9,213 nucleotides of DNA. It comes from UBA7692 sp033578915 (lineage in GTDB: Bacteria; Bacteroidota; Bacteroidia; Chitinophagales; LD1). This document shows, in pieces, positions 1 to 7,095 of this stretch. Position 1 is the first letter of the stretch; every line of letters starts with the position of its first letter. The DNA is taken from positions 1 to 9,213 of the forward strand of contig JAVQWQ010000093.1 in NCBI GenBank assembly GCA_033578915.1, written 5' to 3'. The notes below the pieces were generated by a model. It was not told where the DNA came from. It was given only the letters and a program-made list of their open reading frames with translations, and made no database searches. Position numbers and translations under genes: made by a program.

Positions 1-54
1 CCGAGGCCGAGGGGGACACCCCCAGTCATTACCAGTATTTACTTATATGTATAA
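1..54. other. Left-edge spacer with a GC hairpin downstream of comM
   Basis: This short stretch lies beyond the stop codon of the ComM-type gene. It contains a perfect five-pair GC hairpin, GGGGG-ACA-CCCCC at 11-23, about 32 bases past that stop. Read on the minus strand the hairpin is followed by TCGGCC and not by a run of T, so it is not a standard intrinsic terminator, although it could still slow polymerase or mark the end of a repeat cut by the window edge. One plus-strand frame is open from base 1 to a TAA at 52-54, directly abutting the comM stop. It is too short to judge as the end of a gene. Confidence 0.3.
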
Positions 55-1596
55 CTATCCTGCCCAGTTTTCGCGGTCGAGGCTGCGAAAATGGATGGCT
101 TCGGCGATATGCTCGGGAAGTATAGCTTCGCTGCCGGCAAGGTCGGCTATGGTGCGCGAAACTTTTAATATCCGATCGTAGGCTCGTGCGCTCAACTGCA
201 ATCGCTGCATAGCCTTATTCAGCAATGCGCGCCCCGCTTCGTTTACTACACATATCTCTTGTACGGCACGCGCCTCCATCTGCGCGTTGCAGTGTATATT
301 CTTTCCTTCAAACCTCTTGCGTTGGCGCTCACGAGCTTTGATCACTCTTTCGCGTATTACAGCGCTCTTTTCAGTTTTAGGAGCCGATGTTAGCTCATCG
401 AAAGTAACAGGCGTAACTTCTACATGTAAATCTATCCTATCTAAAAGTGGTCCGGAAATTTTATTCAGATATTTCTGCACTGCCCCGGGCGCGCACACAC
501 ACTCTTTTTCGGGATGATTGTAATATCCACACGGGCAAGGATTCATCGAAGCGACCAACATAAAATTGGCCGGGTAGGTAACAGAGAAACGCGAGCGCGA
601 AATCGTTACCTTACGCTCTTCCATGGGCTGGCGCATCACCTCGAGCACGGTGCGCTTAAACTCAGGCAGTTCATCCAGGAAAAGAACGCCATTGTGTGCA
701 AGCGAGATCTCTCCGGGTTGTGGCACCGATCCGCCTCCTACCAGCGCTACATCACTCACCGTATGATGAGGCGCGCGGAAAGGGCGCTGGTAGATCAGTC
801 CTCCGTTTTTTGGCAGCCTGCCGGCTACTGAATGAATTTTTGTGGTTTCGAGCGCTTCGCTAAGGGTTAAAGGAGGCAGTATAGTAGGCAAGCGCTTAGC
901 CAGCATGGTTTTGCCGGCTCCCGGCGGCCCTATCAGGATGAGGTTGTGGCCGCCGGCGGCAGCAATTTCCATTGCACGCTTGATGTTTTCTTGCCCTTTT
1001 ACTTCTTCGAAGTCGCAGTCGCTGTGTTGAATGTTTTCTGCAAATTCTGCGCGGGTATCCACTTTGGTAGCCGTCAGTGTGCGCTCTCCGCGAAAAAATT
1101 CTACCACCTCGTTGATACGCTCTACACCATACACTTCAAGATTATTTACAATGGCCGCTTCGCGCGCATTTTGAAGCGGAAGGATAAATCCTTTGAAACC
1201 TTCTTTGCGTGCCTGTATGGCAATAGGCAGTGCGCCTTTGATAGGCAACAAGCCTCCATCGAGGCTAAGCTCGCCCATGATGACGTATTTATTCAGCTCT
1301 TCGGCAGGCACCTGGCCACTGGAAGCGAGAATGCCCATGGCCATGGGCAGGTCGTAGGCAGAGCCTTCTTTGCGTATATCTGCAGGCGCAAGATTGATCA
1401 CCAGCTTAGTGCGCGGCATATGATAACCGTTATGTTTAATGGCTGTTTCCATCCTATGCCACGATTCCTTTACGGCATTGTCGGGTAACCCAACCATAAA
1501 GTAACCCAACTGCCCCTGAGTGCCACAGTTTACTTCAACGGTAATCGTCACGGCATCTACTCCGTGCACTGCACTGCCGTAAGTTTTAACTAGCAT
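55..1596 (-). CDS. comM: YifB/ComM family Mg chelatase-like AAA+ ATPase
   Basis: The 513-residue product has the full architecture of the YifB/ComM family, whose members are about 500 residues long. An N-terminal Lon-protease-like domain covers roughly residues 1-165, including the family signature VGLPDNAVKES near 35-45. An AAA+ Mg-chelatase-like core follows, with Walker A GPPGAGKT at 223-230, Walker B GVLFLDE at 303-309, a cysteine-rich insert with CPC and CVC pairs at 354-368, and LLDRIDLH at about 384-391 as a candidate arginine-finger region. The C-terminal helical domain ends in SLDRENW. In Haemophilus and Vibrio, ComM is a hexameric helicase that promotes branch migration when incoming single-stranded DNA is integrated during natural transformation. 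That role is inferred here from family membership. The start is the ATG at 1594-1596, about 17 bases from a strong promoter match. The gene is divergent from tadA. Confidence 0.95.
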   Translation of the reverse strand: MLVKTYGSAVHGVDAVTITVEVNCGTQGQLGYFMVGLPDNAVKESWHRMETAIKHNGYHMPRTKLVINLAPADIRKEGSAYDLPMAMGILASSGQVPAEELNKYVIMGELSLDGGLLPIKGALPIAIQARKEGFKGFILPLQNAREAAIVNNLEVYGVERINEVVEFFRGERTLTATKVDTRAEFAENIQHSDCDFEEVKGQENIKRAMEIAAAGGHNLILIGPPGAGKTMLAKRLPTILPPLTLSEALETTKIHSVAGRLPKNGGLIYQRPFRAPHHTVSDVALVGGGSVPQPGEISLAHNGVLFLDELPEFKRTVLEVMRQPMEERKVTISRSRFSVTYPANFMLVASMNPCPCGYYNHPEKECVCAPGAVQKYLNKISGPLLDRIDLHVEVTPVTFDELTSAPKTEKSAVIRERVIKARERQRKRFEGKNIHCNAQMEARAVQEICVVNEAGRALLNKAMQRLQLSARAYDRILKVSRTIADLAGSEAILPEHIAEAIHFRSLDRENWAG

Positions 1597-1612
1597 TGGG
1601 TATTTTTTGAAT

Positions 1613-1644
1613 CAAACCTAAAAGTTATCAGGCGATGTTTCAAA
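1613..1644 (-). promoter_or_regulatory. Bacteroidota-type promoter for comM
   Basis: Read on the minus strand, this site has TTTG (1644-1641), a 20-base spacer, and TAGGTTTG (1620-1613). These match the Bacteroidota -33 TTTG and -7 TAnnTTTG elements exactly, and the spacing is within the reported range. Transcription would begin near 1605-1607, giving a leader of only about ten bases before the comM ATG. No Shine-Dalgarno sequence is present, as is usual in this phylum. Confidence 0.7.
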
Positions 1645-1689
1645 AAATTTTTTTTCTTGCATAAGGCCAACATCAGACTCACTGTTCAG

Positions 1690-2142
1690 ATGAAAAAAGA
1701 AATGAATGATGAATATTTTATGCGGCTTGCGCTGCAGGAAGCGAGAAAGGCAGCCGAAGAAGGCGAGGTGCCGGTAGGGGCAGTGATAATTTGCAATGGA
1801 AAGGTAATAGCAAAAGGATATAACCAGGTAGAGAAACTTAACGATGCGACAGCACATGCCGAAATGATTGCACTCACTGCTGCTTCGGGCTATCTCGGAA
1901 GCAAATTTCTTGAAGCATGTACGTTGTATGTAACCATAGAGCCATGCTTGATGTGTGCAGGAGCGCTAAGATGGACAAGACTAGGGCGACTGGTATTTGG
2001 GGCATCAGAGCCTAAGAGCGGCTTTTCTTTACTAGGTAAAGATGTATTGCATCCGGATACAAACATAGAACAAGGAGTATTGAAAGAAGAATGCGCTGCT
2101 TTAATAAAAGACTTTTTTAAGTCGAAGAGGCAATGGTATTAA
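1690..2142 (+). CDS. tadA: tRNA-specific adenosine-34 deaminase (nucleoside deaminase)
   Basis: This is a CMP/dCMP-deaminase-fold protein of 150 residues from this start. The zinc site is complete: HAE at residues 56-58 (His ligand and catalytic Glu) and PCLMC at 85-89 (two Cys ligands). EVPVGAV near 26-32 is the usual N-terminal signature. TadA converts A34 to inosine in the anticodon of tRNA-Arg(ACG). The C-terminal half (LLGKDVLHPDT, then GVLKEEC) resembles Bacteroidota homologues as I know them. The frame is open to a TTG at 1657, but homologues begin with a sequence like MNDEYFM. The ATG at 1690 or the one at 1702 is therefore the likely start, and the TTG extension (HKANIRLTVQ) looks non-coding. 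The gene stands alone, divergent from comM and convergent with the next gene, and I found no clear promoter match upstream. Confidence 0.93.
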   Translation: MKKEMNDEYFMRLALQEARKAAEEGEVPVGAVIICNGKVIAKGYNQVEKLNDATAHAEMIALTAASGYLGSKFLEACTLYVTIEPCLMCAGALRWTRLGRLVFGASEPKSGFSLLGKDVLHPDTNIEQGVLKEECAALIKDFFKSKRQWY

Positions 2143-2217
2143 GTGCTTAAACTTAATGTTTTCGATTGGTTAGAAATTAATTTCAGAGTTAATCAGATTT
2201 TTAATAAAGGGTGAGTT

Positions 2218-2634
2218 TTAAAGATCAACAACTATTGTTCCTAAGTTTATCTCTCTTCCATCTTCCAAGCTGAATGAAGCCTTATCAATGTCCACATCTT
2301 TTATAACATCGCTGGTGTATATAACCTTCTCTCCATCGAGTATTCTGAAGAATATATCAGGCTTTTTCTCGCGAAATTCTGAAAGTATCAGTTTTTCGGC
2401 ACCTTGATGCATATCCATAGGATTAATTCGCAGGTCTAGTATTCCATTCTTATCTGGATATCCTTCTGCCAGAAAGTCTTCATCTAATAAATCTTTGTCG
2501 TAAAAACGCACCAAATATTTTGAATCAAGTGGCTGAAGATTGCTTTTTGTGAGTATGCGTAGCTCTATATCAAAGTGAAGATTCTCCGGGTCAAACAACC
2601 TTAAAAACTCTTTAACCAAATTTTGGTCAGCCAT
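2218..2634 (-). CDS. Small acidic protein with a transthyretin-like beta-sandwich pattern
   Basis: I do not recognise this 138-residue protein as a named family. It has no signal peptide, membrane segment or cysteine, so it should be cytoplasmic. The middle reads as a beta-sandwich of the transthyretin-like or prealbumin-like kind. A strand and turn YLVRFYDKDLLDEDFLAEG at 40-58 is followed by DKNGILDLRI at 61-70 and then KPDIFFRILDGEKVIYTS at 91-108. The order 'V-x-x-YDKD, DD-F-L, D-x-NG, then PD-I-F-x-V-x-DG' is typical of such domains. The protein is rich in Asp and Glu, especially in the acidic turns. It lies 77 bases downstream of floA on the same strand with no terminator or promoter evident between them, so co-transcription is plausible. 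Function is unknown, and the fold call is pattern-based inference. Confidence 0.75.
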   Translation of the reverse strand: MADQNLVKEFLRLFDPENLHFDIELRILTKSNLQPLDSKYLVRFYDKDLLDEDFLAEGYPDKNGILDLRINPMDMHQGAEKLILSEFREKKPDIFFRILDGEKVIYTSDVIKDVDIDKASFSLEDGREINLGTIVVDL

Positions 2635-2711
2635 AATTAGTTTCTATTTTTAATAAAAAGAAAATGATTACTTGATATTAAAGTCTATACATCGTAAGCT
2701 TTTTCATTGAA

Positions 2712-3683
2712 TCATTTTTTATCTCCTTGTTGCTGTTTGGCGATACTTTCGCGCATTGAGGTATCGGCTTGTATGTTTTGCATTTTGTAGTAATCCATTA
2801 CTCCAAGTTGGCCGGAGCGAAAAGCCTCAGCGATAGCAAGTGGGATCTGGGCTTCGGCCTCTATCACTTTTACGCGTGCCTCCTGCGCTTTTGCTTTCAT
2901 CTCCTGTTCTAATGCAATAGCCATGGCTCTGCGCTCTTCCGCTTTGGCCTGAGCAATATTTTTGTCGGCATTGGCCTGATCTATCTGCAGTCCTGCTCCA
3001 ATATTTTTGCCAATGTCTATATCTGCTATGTCAATAGACAAAATTTCAAAAGCAGTGCCCGAGTCTAATCCTTTAGCCAAAACAACTTTTGAAATAGAGT
3101 CGGGATTCTCCATAACCATTTTATGCGATTCTGCCGAACCGATAGAGGTTACAATACCTTCACCAATGCGAGCTAAGACGGTTTCCTCGCCCGCTCCTCC
3201 TACTAACTGTTTGATGTTGGCGCGCACCGTAACTCTCGCTTTGGTGATAAGCTGTATCCCATCCTTTGCTACTGCTGTTACAGGAGGCGATTCTATTACT
3301 TTGGGGTTAACCGAAAGCTGCACCGCTTCGAACACATCACGGCCTGCAAGGTCTATTGCGGTTGCTGCCTTAAAGTCTAAGTCTATATTGGCTTTATCTG
3401 CGCTCACCAGCGCCCTCACTACCTTCATCACATTACCGCCTGCCATGTAGTGTGCTTCAAGCAACTTGTGCTCCAAAGGTATTCCGGCTTTAGTAGCGAC
3501 TACCATGGCATCTACGATGGTGTGCGGATTTACCCGTCTGAAGCGCATCACTACTAAATCGAGGAGCGGGATATGCACATCAGAGAGTTTTGCAGTTATC
3601 CAAAGGCCCACTGGAAAAAACCACAAAAACAGAAGAAAAAAGACAATGATGACGATGGCTAATAAAATAAGCGAGATTCCCAT
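2712..3683 (-). CDS. floA: Flotillin-like protein FloA
   Basis: The product is a bacterial flotillin of the FloA (YqfA) family. Its length of 323 residues is close to that of Bacillus FloA at about 331. A hydrophobic segment at residues 3-30 is the membrane anchor. An SPFH/PHB-like domain follows, with conserved stretches VNPHTIVDAMVVA near 51-63 and NPKVIESPPVTAVAKDGI near 126-143. An Ala/Glu-rich coiled-coil region (QAKAEERRAMA, EAEAQIPLA) covers about 235-290. The C-terminus GQLGVMDYYKMQNIQADT matches the family. FloA assembles into membrane microdomains on the cytoplasmic face of the inner membrane and affects membrane fluidity and protein scaffolding. In Bacillus and others it is often encoded next to an NfeD protein, but none is present here. 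The neighbour downstream is a small transthyretin-like protein instead. The start is the ATG at 3681-3683. Confidence 0.95.
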   Translation of the reverse strand: MGISLILLAIVIIVFFLLFLWFFPVGLWITAKLSDVHIPLLDLVVMRFRRVNPHTIVDAMVVATKAGIPLEHKLLEAHYMAGGNVMKVVRALVSADKANIDLDFKAATAIDLAGRDVFEAVQLSVNPKVIESPPVTAVAKDGIQLITKARVTVRANIKQLVGGAGEETVLARIGEGIVTSIGSAESHKMVMENPDSISKVVLAKGLDSGTAFEILSIDIADIDIGKNIGAGLQIDQANADKNIAQAKAEERRAMAIALEQEMKAKAQEARVKVIEAEAQIPLAIAEAFRSGQLGVMDYYKMQNIQADTSMRESIAKQQQGDKK

Positions 3684-3691
3684 GTGGTTAA

Positions 3692-3712
3692 TTATTTATT
3701 TCGAATAAATAA
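3692..3712. repeat. AT-rich inverted repeat just upstream of floA
   Basis: Nine-base perfect arms TTATTTATT and AATAAATAA surround the loop TCG, ending nine bases before the floA start codon. In the floA transcript this could form a weak hairpin covering the ribosome-binding region, or on DNA it could be an operator. The right arm with its flank (AATAAATAAAA) recurs upstream of the beta-helix gene at 7016-7026. The composition is simple, so chance is possible. Confidence 0.4.
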
Positions 3713-3884
3713 AAGCTTTGGCATGCAACAAATCAAATTTTCATAGAAAAAAAATTGTATCCAACACTATTGCAAAAAAAATGTAGAACAAATGCATAAA
3801 TCCGCAGAATTTCATCTCCTATGAAAACACATTCAAAGAATTAGAATAAACATTTTAAAACTTATATAATTTACATTACAAAAA

Positions 3885-5708
3885 TTATTCTGGAATGTTA
3901 TTTTTTGACTCAGCAAAATAGTTAATGATTGAAGCTGCTTTAGCAGCTCCTACTACTTCTGCTAATGACTCTTCAGAAGCATTCCTTATCTGAGCCACCG
4001 ATTTGAAGCGAGACAGTAACCTGGAAGATATTTTTGGGCCTATTCCAGGAATATTTTCGAGTTCGGTACGCAAGTTGTTTTTCACTCTTTTCTTTCTGTG
4101 GTGTTTAAGGCCAAACCGATGCGCTTCATCGCGCATGCGTTGTATAAGTTTAAGGCTTTCACTTTTTTTATTGATATGTAAAGGCACCGGATCTTCAGGG
4201 AAGTATATTTCTTCCAACCTTTTTGCAATTCCTACAATCGGTATTTTTCCATACAAACCTAGTTTCTTCAGGCTTTCTACTGCACTGCTAAGTTGCCCTT
4301 TTCCGCCATCAACTATTATAAGTTGCGGAAAGGATTGATCTTCTTCAAGCATACGTTTATATCTCCTGTAGATTACCTCCTCCATAGTAGCAAAGTCGTT
4401 AGGCCCTTCAACTGTTTTTACATTAAAAATTCTGTAATCTTTTTTAGATGGTTTGGCATCGCGAAAGACCACACATGCGCTAACAGGATTGGTACCCATG
4501 ATATTTGAATTGTCGAAACACTCGATGTGGCGAGGTAATTCTTTCAGCTTCAAGTCTTCTTTCAGCACGCGCATGATACGGAAAGAAGGACTTTTTTCTT
4601 CGGCAGGCTGCAGGCTTTTTATTTTTTCTTCTTTAGCATAGAGCGCGTTGCGCATAGCCAGAACCAACAGCTTTTTTTTGTCTCCGCCCTCGGGTATAGT
4701 AATGGTAAAATCCAGTGGTACATCTATCTGAAAAGGTAATATCAGTTCAGGTTTGTTTTCTTCATCCTTTTCATAACTCAAACTGTTTTCTGCCACTGCA
4801 CGAATCAATATCTCCTCGCGCGACTCCTCAAGCATTTTTTTTACCTCAAACGCTCTGGCCTTTACTACCGTGCCATTGGATATGTGAAGATAACTGATAA
4901 AGGCAAACTGCTCTGTATCGGCATATCCATACACATCTATGTTGTGAAGTTTGGGGTTTACTATTGTGCTCTTGCTTTGCCATGCTTTGAGCATTTCTAT
5001 TTTTTCCTTGAATTCATTTGCTCTTTCAAAATTCAACTGCTCTGCAAATTCATTCATCTTGCGCTTGAAAAAAGCTATTACAGATGTAAAATTGCTCTTG
5101 AGTAAATTTTTTATTTGTTGTATGTTTTCATCGTATTCCTCTTCGGTTTGCAGGCCTGCACATGGCCCAAGGCAATTTTTCATGTGATATTCAAGGCAAA
5201 CCTTAAATTTTCCTGCCTGAATATTTTTTTGGGTGAGCGCCAGCTTGCAATTCCTTATTGGGAAAAGAGAAGTGAGCAGGCTGAGCACATTTCGCACATT
5301 ATTTACAGAAGTGTATGGGCCGAGATATGTGCTTCCGTCTTTAATAAGTTTTCGCGTTAGGAATACTCTCGGAAAAGGCTCATTTTTTATAACGATGTAG
5401 GGGTAACTTTTATCGTCTTTGAGGTCAATATTATATCGTGGCTGATACTGTTTTATCAGTGCATTTTCAAGCAAAAAAGCATCCTGCTCAGAATTAACTA
5501 TTGTGAATTCAATCCGCGCTACCGAACGCACCATAGTTTTAAGGCGATAGCTCATATCGCCTCTGGTGAAATATGTAGATACCCTTTTGCGCAGATCTTT
5601 GGCTTTGCCTATGTAAATGATTTCTCCGTTTTCATTAATAAAGCGATACACTCCCGGCTCAGCAGGAATATGTGGCTGAAAGTTTGTTTTGAACTCTTCA
5701 GGAGTCAT
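3885..5708 (-). CDS. uvrC: UvrABC excinuclease subunit C
   Basis: UvrC makes both incisions flanking a DNA lesion during nucleotide excision repair, acting on the UvrB-DNA complex. The 607-residue product is full length (E. coli 610). The N-terminal GIY-YIG nuclease spans about 16-95, with GVYRF at 19-23, IYIGKAKDLRKR at 31-42 and the catalytic-Glu segment LLENALIKQY at 79-88. Cysteines at 154, 171, 179 and 183 match the spacing of the reported UvrC iron-sulfur cluster ligands. A UVR helix pair for UvrB binding covers about 208-245. The C-terminal RNase H-like nuclease has CFDNSN with D399, IVDGGKGQL with D467, and DEAHRF followed by KHHRKKR at 527-541. Tandem helix-hairpin-helix motifs begin at IPGIGPKI (553-560). 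The start is the ATG at 5706-5708. The nearest same-strand neighbours are 201 and 340 bases away, so it is probably transcribed alone. Confidence 0.97.
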   Translation of the reverse strand: MTPEEFKTNFQPHIPAEPGVYRFINENGEIIYIGKAKDLRKRVSTYFTRGDMSYRLKTMVRSVARIEFTIVNSEQDAFLLENALIKQYQPRYNIDLKDDKSYPYIVIKNEPFPRVFLTRKLIKDGSTYLGPYTSVNNVRNVLSLLTSLFPIRNCKLALTQKNIQAGKFKVCLEYHMKNCLGPCAGLQTEEEYDENIQQIKNLLKSNFTSVIAFFKRKMNEFAEQLNFERANEFKEKIEMLKAWQSKSTIVNPKLHNIDVYGYADTEQFAFISYLHISNGTVVKARAFEVKKMLEESREEILIRAVAENSLSYEKDEENKPELILPFQIDVPLDFTITIPEGGDKKKLLVLAMRNALYAKEEKIKSLQPAEEKSPSFRIMRVLKEDLKLKELPRHIECFDNSNIMGTNPVSACVVFRDAKPSKKDYRIFNVKTVEGPNDFATMEEVIYRRYKRMLEEDQSFPQLIIVDGGKGQLSSAVESLKKLGLYGKIPIVGIAKRLEEIYFPEDPVPLHINKKSESLKLIQRMRDEAHRFGLKHHRKKRVKNNLRTELENIPGIGPKISSRLLSRFKSVAQIRNASEESLAEVVGAAKAASIINYFAESKNNIPE

Positions 5709-5751
5709 CTTGCTTTATCATTTGGTTGATTGAATTTGCTTATTCAACCTA

Positions 5752-5779
5752 CAAAATTATAACAGAAGTAAAGGGCAAA
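5752..5779 (-). promoter_or_regulatory. Candidate Bacteroidota-type promoter for uvrC
   Basis: On the minus strand TAATTTTG (5759-5752) matches the -7 element TAnnTTTG exactly. A TTTG at 5779-5776 could be the -33 element, but the spacer is only 16 bases, slightly shorter than usual. The implied leader before the uvrC ATG is about 35-40 bases. Confidence 0.5.
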
Positions 5780-6048
5780 CATATTCTTATCCGTCTCAAA
5801 CAAAATTGAATCAGAAATGATTAGAAATATAAAGTTTATGGTCAATCTTAGATTGTTTTAAAAAGAAATGAAGTTGTAAACCTTAGATTATAATTATAGA
5901 GCTTCGAAGTGGTTCTGATGATTTGAGATAGATATGATTCTAAACTCATTATGCTCCCTTCATTTCTTTTTTAAATACGAACTTTTATCTGAAAATTAAT
6001 GAATAGGTTTGGATATTAAATAAAATGCTGATGCGCTCATACTTACGT
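5780..6048. other. AT-rich intergenic spacer with repeats, no gene seen
   Basis: The whole gap between uvrC and lipA is 340 bases. Its part next to uvrC holds the candidate promoter. This remainder has no open frame longer than a few codons. It contains a perfect small palindrome CAATCT-T-AGATTG (5843-5855) and two copies of CTTAGATT (5847-5854 and 5882-5889). It also has a long imperfect inverted repeat, TTTAAAAAGAAATGAAG (5857-5873) against CTTCATTTCTTTTTTAAA (5958-5975), which differ by one A. The arms enclose 84 bases. The 3' end of the lipA transcript would run into this region, so it could help end or stabilise that RNA. It could also be the remains of a small mobile repeat or a small RNA. 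None of these is proven. Confidence 0.5.
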
Positions 6049-6909
6049 TTAAAACACATGCCGCTCTGCGTGATAACTGCTGCGTACCATTGGCCCGCTT
6101 TCCACAATCTTAAATCCTTTTTTTAAGGCAATAGTTTTTAGCTCTGCAAATTCCTCCGGTGAATAATATTTTTTTACCGGCAAATGCTCTTTTGAAGGCT
6201 GAAGATATTGCCCGATAGTGAGAATGTCCACTGCTGCTGAGCGCAAATCGTCCATGGCTTCGAGTATTTCAGAGATAGTTTCGCCCAGCCCTACCATAAT
6301 ACCGCTTTTTGTTCTGGAAATACCGCCTTCCTTTAGCCTGCGCAACACCTCAATACTGCGCTCGTAACGAGCCTGCACGCGCACCTCACGGCTAAGTCGT
6401 CTAACCGTCTCAATATTGTGGCTCACCACCTCGGGAGCCTCGTCCACTATGCGCTGAAGATTTTCCCATTTGCCCTGAAAATCCGGAATCAAAGTTTCCA
6501 TAGTAACCCCCGGGCAGTGCCTTCTGATGGCACGAATGGTAGCAGCCCATATCTTGCTGCCTCCATCGGCCAGGTCGTCCCTATCTACCGATGTAATCAC
6601 CACATGCTTCAAACCCATTTGTTTTACCGACAGAGCTACCCTGATCGGCTCTGCAATGTCCACTTCTTCAGGTTTGCCGCCCGGCACATTGCAAAACATA
6701 CAGCTGCGCGTACACACATTTCCCAAAATCATCAGTGTAGCTGTGCCTTCGCCCCAACACTCAGTCTGATTCGGGCAGTTGCCACTCTCGCATATCGTAT
6801 GCAGACGGTGTGCTTTGATGTTTTTCTTCACCTCAGAATATTCATTTCCCGAAGGAAGTTTAATCTTTAACCATTCGGGCTTACGCAGCACAGGTTCATT
6901 CGTTTTCAT
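6049..6909 (-). CDS. lipA: Lipoyl synthase (radical SAM)
   Basis: LipA inserts two sulfur atoms into octanoyl groups bound to lipoyl domains, making the lipoyl cofactor of pyruvate and 2-oxoglutarate dehydrogenases and the glycine cleavage system. Both iron-sulfur sites are visible in the 286-residue product. The auxiliary cluster motif is CESGNCPNQTEC (C40, C45, C51) and the radical SAM motif is CTRSCMFC (C66, C70, C73). VITSVDRDDLADGG follows at 104-117, HNIETV at 164-169, and the C-terminal RSSY at 276-279 supplies the serine ligand of the auxiliary cluster. All catalytic residues are present. The frame opens two codons earlier at a GTG (6913-6915), but the ATG at 6907-6909 is the more natural start. 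There is no lipB, lplA or lipoyl-dependent enzyme gene nearby. It is divergent from the beta-helix gene. Confidence 0.97.
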   Translation of the reverse strand: MKTNEPVLRKPEWLKIKLPSGNEYSEVKKNIKAHRLHTICESGNCPNQTECWGEGTATLMILGNVCTRSCMFCNVPGGKPEEVDIAEPIRVALSVKQMGLKHVVITSVDRDDLADGGSKIWAATIRAIRRHCPGVTMETLIPDFQGKWENLQRIVDEAPEVVSHNIETVRRLSREVRVQARYERSIEVLRRLKEGGISRTKSGIMVGLGETISEILEAMDDLRSAAVDILTIGQYLQPSKEHLPVKKYYSPEEFAELKTIALKKGFKIVESGPMVRSSYHAERHVF

Positions 6910-6920
6910 AAACACAAAGA

Positions 6921-6934
6921 TGGCGCATTCGCCA
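6921..6934. promoter_or_regulatory. Short hairpin upstream of the lipA start
   Basis: TGGCG-CATT-CGCCA is a perfect five-pair inverted repeat with a four-base loop. It begins 12 bases upstream of the lipA ATG in otherwise AT-rich DNA. It could be a leader hairpin or a small operator for lipA. It is short, and the assignment is tentative. Confidence 0.3.
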
Positions 6935-6949
6935 CATATTTTTCATGAA

Positions 6950-6957
6950 TATTTTTG
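6950..6957 (+). promoter_or_regulatory. Possible -7 element for the beta-helix gene
   Basis: TATTTTTG matches TAnnTTTG on the plus strand, within the 186-base divergent region between lipA and the beta-helix gene. No TTG or TTTG is found at the expected distance upstream, and the leader would be about 130 bases. A second, weaker candidate is TAGCTTTA at 7074-7081, which would give a leader of only a few bases. Confidence 0.3.
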
Positions 6958-7008
6958 AATTAAGTCTTTTGCGATTTTTAAAAACAAATCCCCGCTTCAT
7001 TTTTTCTG

Positions 7009-7021
7009 TTTATTCAATAAA
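7009..7021. repeat. AT-rich inverted repeat upstream of the beta-helix gene
   Basis: TTTATT-C-AATAAA is a perfect six-base inverted repeat followed by TAAAA, about 75 bases before the gene start. The string AATAAATAAAA (7016-7026) is shared with the inverted repeat upstream of floA, where TTTATT also precedes it. The sequence is low in complexity. Confidence 0.3.
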
Positions 7022-7095
7022 TAAAACGCTCCCGGCAATGTGTTTAAGATAGCATAACAAACAGGGAATAAATTAGCTTTAATTATTTCTACACT

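Noticed and set aside
1..54. Possible end of a plus-strand gene stopping at 52-54
   Set aside because: Only 17 codons are visible, with low-complexity Pro/Arg/Gly content next to a GC hairpin. This is not enough to claim a gene.
946..1488. A 180-codon open frame on the plus strand inside the comM region
   Set aside because: It lies wholly antisense to a well-conserved ATPase gene with intact motifs, and its translation shows no recognisable domain. It is a shadow of the coding strand.
1657..1689. N-terminal extension of tadA from a TTG codon
   Set aside because: The extra eleven residues do not fit TadA homologues, and ATG codons at 1690 and 1702 give the expected N-terminus.
2143..2217. 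Weak inverted repeats (TTAAG-TG-CTTAA, ATTAA-N8-TTAAT) between tadA and the small protein gene
   Set aside because: The stems have five A/T-rich pairs and no clear T run. They are too weak to call a terminator, although some termination signal would be expected between convergent genes.
3007..3450. A 147-codon plus-strand open frame opposite floA
   Set aside because: Its Ser/Thr/Ala-rich translation mirrors the Ala/Glu-rich coiled-coil gene on the other strand. There is no independent evidence for coding.
5817..5861. A 14-codon ATG-to-stop frame in the uvrC-lipA spacer
   Set aside because: It is very short, AT-rich, overlaps the palindrome and has no ribosome-binding or homology evidence.
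6418..6870. A 150-codon open frame on the plus strand opposite lipA
   Set aside because: It is antisense to the catalytic part of lipA, and its translation looks like random composition with no motif.
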